Of a DNA stretch of 26,004 nt, positions 22,847 through 26,004 are shown piece after piece. The notes under the pieces were generated by a model that saw nothing but the letters and a program-made list of their open reading frames with translations, was not told the origin of the DNA and did no database searches. The DNA comes from DASTQL01 sp035462845 (GTDB lineage Bacteria; Actinomycetota; Actinomycetes; Jiangellales; Jiangellaceae): the NCBI GenBank assembly GCA_035462845.1, contig DATHTV010000246.1:1-26004 (forward strand). The letters are read 5' to 3'. Made by a program: the position numbers and the translations under genes. Position 1 is the first letter of the stretch. Every line of letters begins with the position of its first letter.

Positions 22847-24274
22847 CTAGGCCTCCGCCCGGCTCCGGGCGGCCCCGGCCAAGCCGGCGAGGGCCGCGGT
22901 GAAGCACTCGGCCGGGGGGGTGACCAGGCCGGCGCCGACCTGGCCGGTCCCGGCGACCCGTCCGGCCATGCCGGTGTTGATCTGCGGCAGGATCCCGGTG
23001 CGCACCACGCGGGTGACGTCGATGCCGGTCGGTGCGCCGCGGAAGTCCAGGACGGGCAGGGCGAACGCAGGGTTCTCGCCCAGCGTGATCTCGTACATCA
23101 GCCGCGTGGTCCGCAGCGCGTCGGACACCGTCCCGCCGACGAACCGCACGATCGCCGGTGCCCCGGCCATCGCGAAGCCACCGATGCCCATGGTCTCGGT
23201 GACGCTCGAGTCGCCGATGTCGGGGTTGGCGTCGTCCGGTCCGTACGACCCGAGGAACAGGCCGTGCGGCGTGAGGGCCGGCGCGGTGAACCACCGGTCG
23301 CCGGTTCCGGACACCTGGATGCCGAAGTCGGTGCCGTTGCGGGCCATGGTGGTGACGACCGTGCTGCCGGGGACTCGGGCGGCGGCCGAGGTGACCAGCT
23401 TGCCGGCGGGCATGACCAGGTTGAGGAAGAAGTGGTCGTTGCCGGCGACGAACCGGGCGACGCGGGCGACGTCCGACGACGCGGCGCCGCTCTCGACGAG
23501 GTCCGGGAGCAGGTCCCGCAGCAGCATCAGGGTGCCGGCCCGGTTGCGGTTGTGGCCCTCGTCGCCCATCTGGACCATCTGGGCGATGACCGAACGGACG
23601 TCGACCGGGCCGTGCCGTCGCACGGCCACCTGCAGCAGCGGCCCCAGGACGTCGCCCATCCAGCGCAGCCGCTCGATGACGTCCGGCCCGTACGCGCCGT
23701 ACCGCAGCACGGTGCCGAGTCCCTCGTTGAGCGAGCACCACGCGGTCCGCCCGTGCACCTCGTCGCGCAGCTCGAAGACCCACATCGAGGGGGAGACCAC
23801 ACCGGCCATCGGGCCGACGCCGCCTCGGGAGTGGCACGGGGCCAGCTCGATGCCGGTCCCGGCCTCGAGCCGGCGCTCGGCCTCGTCCGGGTCGGTGGCC
23901 AGCCCCTCCAGCAGCAGGGCGCCCACGAGCGCTCCACGCATCGGGCCGGAGGCCCGGGACCACTCCAGCGGGGGTCCGGCGTGCAGGAACTGACCCGGCA
24001 GCAGCCCCAGGACCTCCCGCGCCGGGCGCACGTCCACGAGCTCGGCCCGCGCCGCCAGCATCCGGGCCACCGCGGCGGCGTTGGCCGCCGGTCTGCCCGG
24101 GTCGGCCAGGACCGCGGCCAGGTCGTCCTCGCTGCCCGGCGACGGTGGGCGCCAGTCCACATCGGTGACCGGGACGGCCTGGGCGCGCAGGGCCTCCGCG
24201 AGCAGACCGGCACCGGCCGTGACGACCGCGGGTGCTCCGGCGAGCAGAGCGGCCGCACCCTCGCCCGCGGTCAT
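22847..24274 (-). CDS. DUF1116 protein, AllG/YlbE/YahG-like
   Basis: A 475-aa cytoplasmic DUF1116 protein related to E. coli YlbE (AllG) and YahG. Recognisable conserved blocks are APCHSRGGVGPMAGVVSPSM, WCSLNEGLGTVLRYGAYG, QMGDEGHNRNRAGT, GNDHFFLNLVMPAGK and MARNGTDFGIQVSG. In E. coli, AllG with FdrA (AllF) and AllH forms oxamic transcarbamylase, which converts oxalurate and phosphate to oxamate and carbamoyl phosphate. ATG 24274 overlaps the fdrA stop (ATGA); the open frame upstream is only a shadow of fdrA. Function is inferred from family and gene order, and the substrate could be another carbamoylated compound. Confidence 0.85.
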   Translation of the reverse strand: MTAGEGAAALLAGAPAVVTAGAGLLAEALRAQAVPVTDVDWRPPSPGSEDDLAAVLADPGRPAANAAAVARMLAARAELVDVRPAREVLGLLPGQFLHAGPPLEWSRASGPMRGALVGALLLEGLATDPDEAERRLEAGTGIELAPCHSRGGVGPMAGVVSPSMWVFELRDEVHGRTAWCSLNEGLGTVLRYGAYGPDVIERLRWMGDVLGPLLQVAVRRHGPVDVRSVIAQMVQMGDEGHNRNRAGTLMLLRDLLPDLVESGAASSDVARVARFVAGNDHFFLNLVMPAGKLVTSAAARVPGSTVVTTMARNGTDFGIQVSGTGDRWFTAPALTPHGLFLGSYGPDDANPDIGDSSVTETMGIGGFAMAGAPAIVRFVGGTVSDALRTTRLMYEITLGENPAFALPVLDFRGAPTGIDVTRVVRTGILPQINTGMAGRVAGTGQVGAGLVTPPAECFTAALAGLAGAARSRAEA

Positions 24275-25767
24275 CGCACGTCCGCGCAGAGCTCGGCCGC
24301 CTCGCGGGCGGCGGCGGCGTTGGACAGGTGCACCGAGGCCCCGGCCGCGACCAGCGCGCCGGCCTGCCGCTCCAGCCCCTGCGGGTCCCCGGCCGTGCCG
24401 ACGAGGGAGACCACCACGGCGACCTCGCGCCCGTCCCGCGCCGCGCGCTCCCGCGCGGCGACGACGGCGGGAGCCAGCTCGGCCGCCGGGTCCGGGTGGG
24501 CGGCGTGTCCCAGCACGACGTCCAGCAGGAGCACCCCGGCCGTCGGGTCGGCCGCCTCGCGCAGCAGCCGTTCCGCGCGCAGGCGCTGGTCGATCATGGG
24601 ATGCGGCCGGCCGCGGGTGAGCCGGTCGTCGCCGAAGTCCACCATCGCGTGGCCGCCGCGGGCGTCGAGGCTGTCGTCGAGGGCGAGCGCGGGGTCGGGG
24701 GACAGGTTCGAGCGCAGCGGGCCGTGCAGCATCGGCCCCGCCACCAGCAGCGCCTCCTGGCACAGGGTGCCCCCGGCGAAGAGCCCCCGCACCGTGGGGT
24801 AGCGCCCCGTCCGCTCGGCCGGGGCGGGCCACCAGCGTGGCTCGTGCCAGTCGGCACCGAGCGTCTCGACCGTCCGTCTGGCCGACGCCGTGAGGTCGGG
24901 GGCGCCCGGCCCCAGGAGCGCGAGCAGGACGGGCTTGCCGAGGCGACGAGCGTGCCGGCCGACCTCCTCGGCCACGGCGGGGGCGGGAGGCTTGGACACG
25001 ACGACCACGACCTCCGTCGCCGGGTCGTCGGCGAGCAGGTCGAGGGCGGCGTGCGTCGAGAGCCCACCCACCGCGCCGGACAGGTCACGCCCGCCGACGC
25101 CGAGGCAGTGGCTGACGCCGACCCCGGCGCCGTCCAGCAGCGACATCAGGTGCTGCGCCCCGGTGCCCGAGGCGGCGACCAGCCCGACGGGGCCGGGGCG
25201 CACCACGTTGGCGAAGCCCAGGCCCAGACCCGAAACGACTGCGGTGCCGCAGTCCGGGCCCATGACGAGCAGGCCCCGGCGGGCGGCCTCCCGCTTCAGC
25301 CAGACCTCCTGCTCCACCGGCACGTTGTCGCTGAAGAGCATCACCGACAGGCCGGCGTCGAGGGCGTCGACGGCGTCGGCGAAGGCGACCGGACCGGGCG
25401 TGGAGACGAGGGCGAGCCTGGCACCCGGCGACCGCCCCGCCGCGGTCGCCAGGGTCCGCGGGGCCGGCACGTCCCCGTCACCTCCGGCGTCACCGACGAC
25501 GCGCTCGGCCAGCGCCTCCTCGGCTCCTCGCAGGGCGTCGGCGACGCCGGAGTCGTCGCCGGCCTCCACGGCCAGCACGAGGTCGTTGGGCGTGGCCCCG
25601 GGCGGGGGAGTGAAGCCCATGTCGGCGAGCAGCGCCAGGTTGAGGTCGGTGGCCATCGCCACGAGCGCCTGCCTCACCCCCGGCCGGTCGGCGACGGCGC
25701 GGCTGACCTGCATCAGGCTCACCGAGTCCCGGTACGTGCCCGGGCGCAGCTCGACGTAGCGGGTCAC
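24271..25767 (-). CDS. fdrA: FdrA-like protein, AllF/YahF family
   Basis: FdrA family protein (498 aa, somewhat shorter than the roughly 555-aa E. coli FdrA), related to the alpha subunit of succinyl-CoA synthetase. The N-terminus has VELRPGTYRDSVSLMQVSR and NDLVLAVEAGDD. The nucleotide-binding-type segments are MGPDCGTAVVSGLGLGFAN, VGLVAASGTGAQHLMSLL and CLGVGGRDLSG. A second domain near the C-terminus carries LLLDVVLGHAAHPDP. In E. coli the protein is part of oxamic transcarbamylase. GTG 25767 follows GGGGAG at good spacing and overlaps the stop of the DUF2877 gene; the longer frame upstream is rejected. Confidence 0.86.
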   Translation of the reverse strand: MTRYVELRPGTYRDSVSLMQVSRAVADRPGVRQALVAMATDLNLALLADMGFTPPPGATPNDLVLAVEAGDDSGVADALRGAEEALAERVVGDAGGDGDVPAPRTLATAAGRSPGARLALVSTPGPVAFADAVDALDAGLSVMLFSDNVPVEQEVWLKREAARRGLLVMGPDCGTAVVSGLGLGFANVVRPGPVGLVAASGTGAQHLMSLLDGAGVGVSHCLGVGGRDLSGAVGGLSTHAALDLLADDPATEVVVVVSKPPAPAVAEEVGRHARRLGKPVLLALLGPGAPDLTASARRTVETLGADWHEPRWWPAPAERTGRYPTVRGLFAGGTLCQEALLVAGPMLHGPLRSNLSPDPALALDDSLDARGGHAMVDFGDDRLTRGRPHPMIDQRLRAERLLREAADPTAGVLLLDVVLGHAAHPDPAAELAPAVVAARERAARDGREVAVVVSLVGTAGDPQGLERQAGALVAAGASVHLSNAAAAREAAELCADVR

Positions 25768-26004
25768 CGGCGCTCCCCGGCCGGGCGGGCTGCCCGGAGC
25801 GCGATCAGGCTCCCGCGCGCGAGGGCGGTACCGGAGCTGTGCCCGATTCCGAGCAGCTGCCGCAGCGCCCGCCGTGCGGCCACGTCGGTGCCGCGGTCCA
25901 GGGCGGTCAGCAGGTCGGCCAGCTCGGGGATGCACCGACCGTGCGCCGCGTCGCGGAGCAGGGCCGCCGAGACCTCGGTGGTCGACCGCCTCGCAGTCCC
26001 CCCT
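25764..26004 (-). CDS. DUF2877 protein, AllH/YlbF/YahE-like, C-terminal part only
   Basis: Only the last 79 residues are in the window; the gene runs off the right edge. The frame reads RRSTTEVSAALLRDAAHGR, then LLGIGHSSGTALARGSLIAL, and ends in GERR. The GHSSG motif close to the C-terminus is the mark of DUF2877 proteins (E. coli YlbF/AllH and YahE). Its stop overlaps the GTG of fdrA (GTGA). The order DUF2877-fdrA-DUF1116 equals yahE-yahF-yahG in E. coli. The assignment rests on a short segment plus gene order. Confidence 0.75.
   Translation of the reverse strand, partial: GGTARRSTTEVSAALLRDAAHGRCIPELADLLTALDRGTDVAARRALRQLLGIGHSSGTALARGSLIALRAARPAGERR

Noticed and set aside
24275..24832. 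N-terminal extension of the DUF1116 protein to 24832
   Set aside because: This stretch overlaps fdrA in another frame and is low-complexity Arg/Gly/Ala; ATG 24274 overlaps the fdrA stop as expected for coupled genes.

Overview
The window is chromosomal DNA from a high-GC Gram-positive bacterium of the class Actinomycetes. The evidence is roughly three-quarters G+C by eye, many GTG starts, several probably leaderless genes, ATGA/GTGA-coupled operons, a SufR-led suf operon with an embedded Rieske ferredoxin, and the order fmt-rsmB-rpe-[FMN riboswitch]-ribD-ribE-ribBA-ribH-hisE-hisG. I cannot fix the genus from sequence alone. No tRNA, rRNA, CRISPR array, insertion sequence or prophage was seen.

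Layout. (1) 1-1076: 3' part of a phosphotransferase gene. (2) 1136-7818, + strand: a complete SUF iron-sulfur cluster operon (sufR-sufB-sufD-Rieske ferredoxin-sufC-sufS-sufU-sufT). It opens with a promoter whose -10 box, SufR-type operator and leaderless GTG overlap. sufD appears to begin at an ATC codon. (3) 7819-8096: a convergent gap holding a hairpin repeat element, a half copy of it, and a terminator-like hairpin for the opposite strand. (4) 8097-10024, - strand: an AGCS-type sodium:amino-acid symporter and a universal stress protein. (5) 10227-13805: def, fmt, rsmB and rpe. (6) 13881-17466: FMN riboswitch and the riboflavin operon ribD-ribE-ribBA-ribH. (7) 17513-18656: hisE-hisG. (8) 18657-19062: a non-coding gap with four tandem palindromes and a separate long inverted repeat. 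(9) 19063-22730: an overlapping four-gene set (MoxR/CoxD AAA ATPase, CoxE-type VWA protein, XdhC/CoxI protein, MocA-like nucleotidyltransferase), the usual maturation kit of a molybdenum hydroxylase, with no hydroxylase subunit in view. (10) 22847-26004, - strand: DUF2877 (partial), FdrA and DUF1116, the three-protein set shown in E. coli to form oxamic transcarbamylase.

How the parts fit. The suf operon builds Fe-S clusters under SufR feedback. The rib operon makes FMN/FAD precursors under FMN control. Both supply cofactors used by molybdenum hydroxylases such as xanthine dehydrogenase. The maturation set and the convergent oxamic-transcarbamylase-like set together suggest a purine/ureide catabolic locus continuing beyond the right edge; this is inference. 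The least ordinary observations are the ATC start of sufD, the hairpin element with identical arms behind two different operons, the graded palindrome array after hisG, and the pairing of the Mo-hydroxylase maturation genes with an FdrA/DUF1116/DUF2877 cluster.
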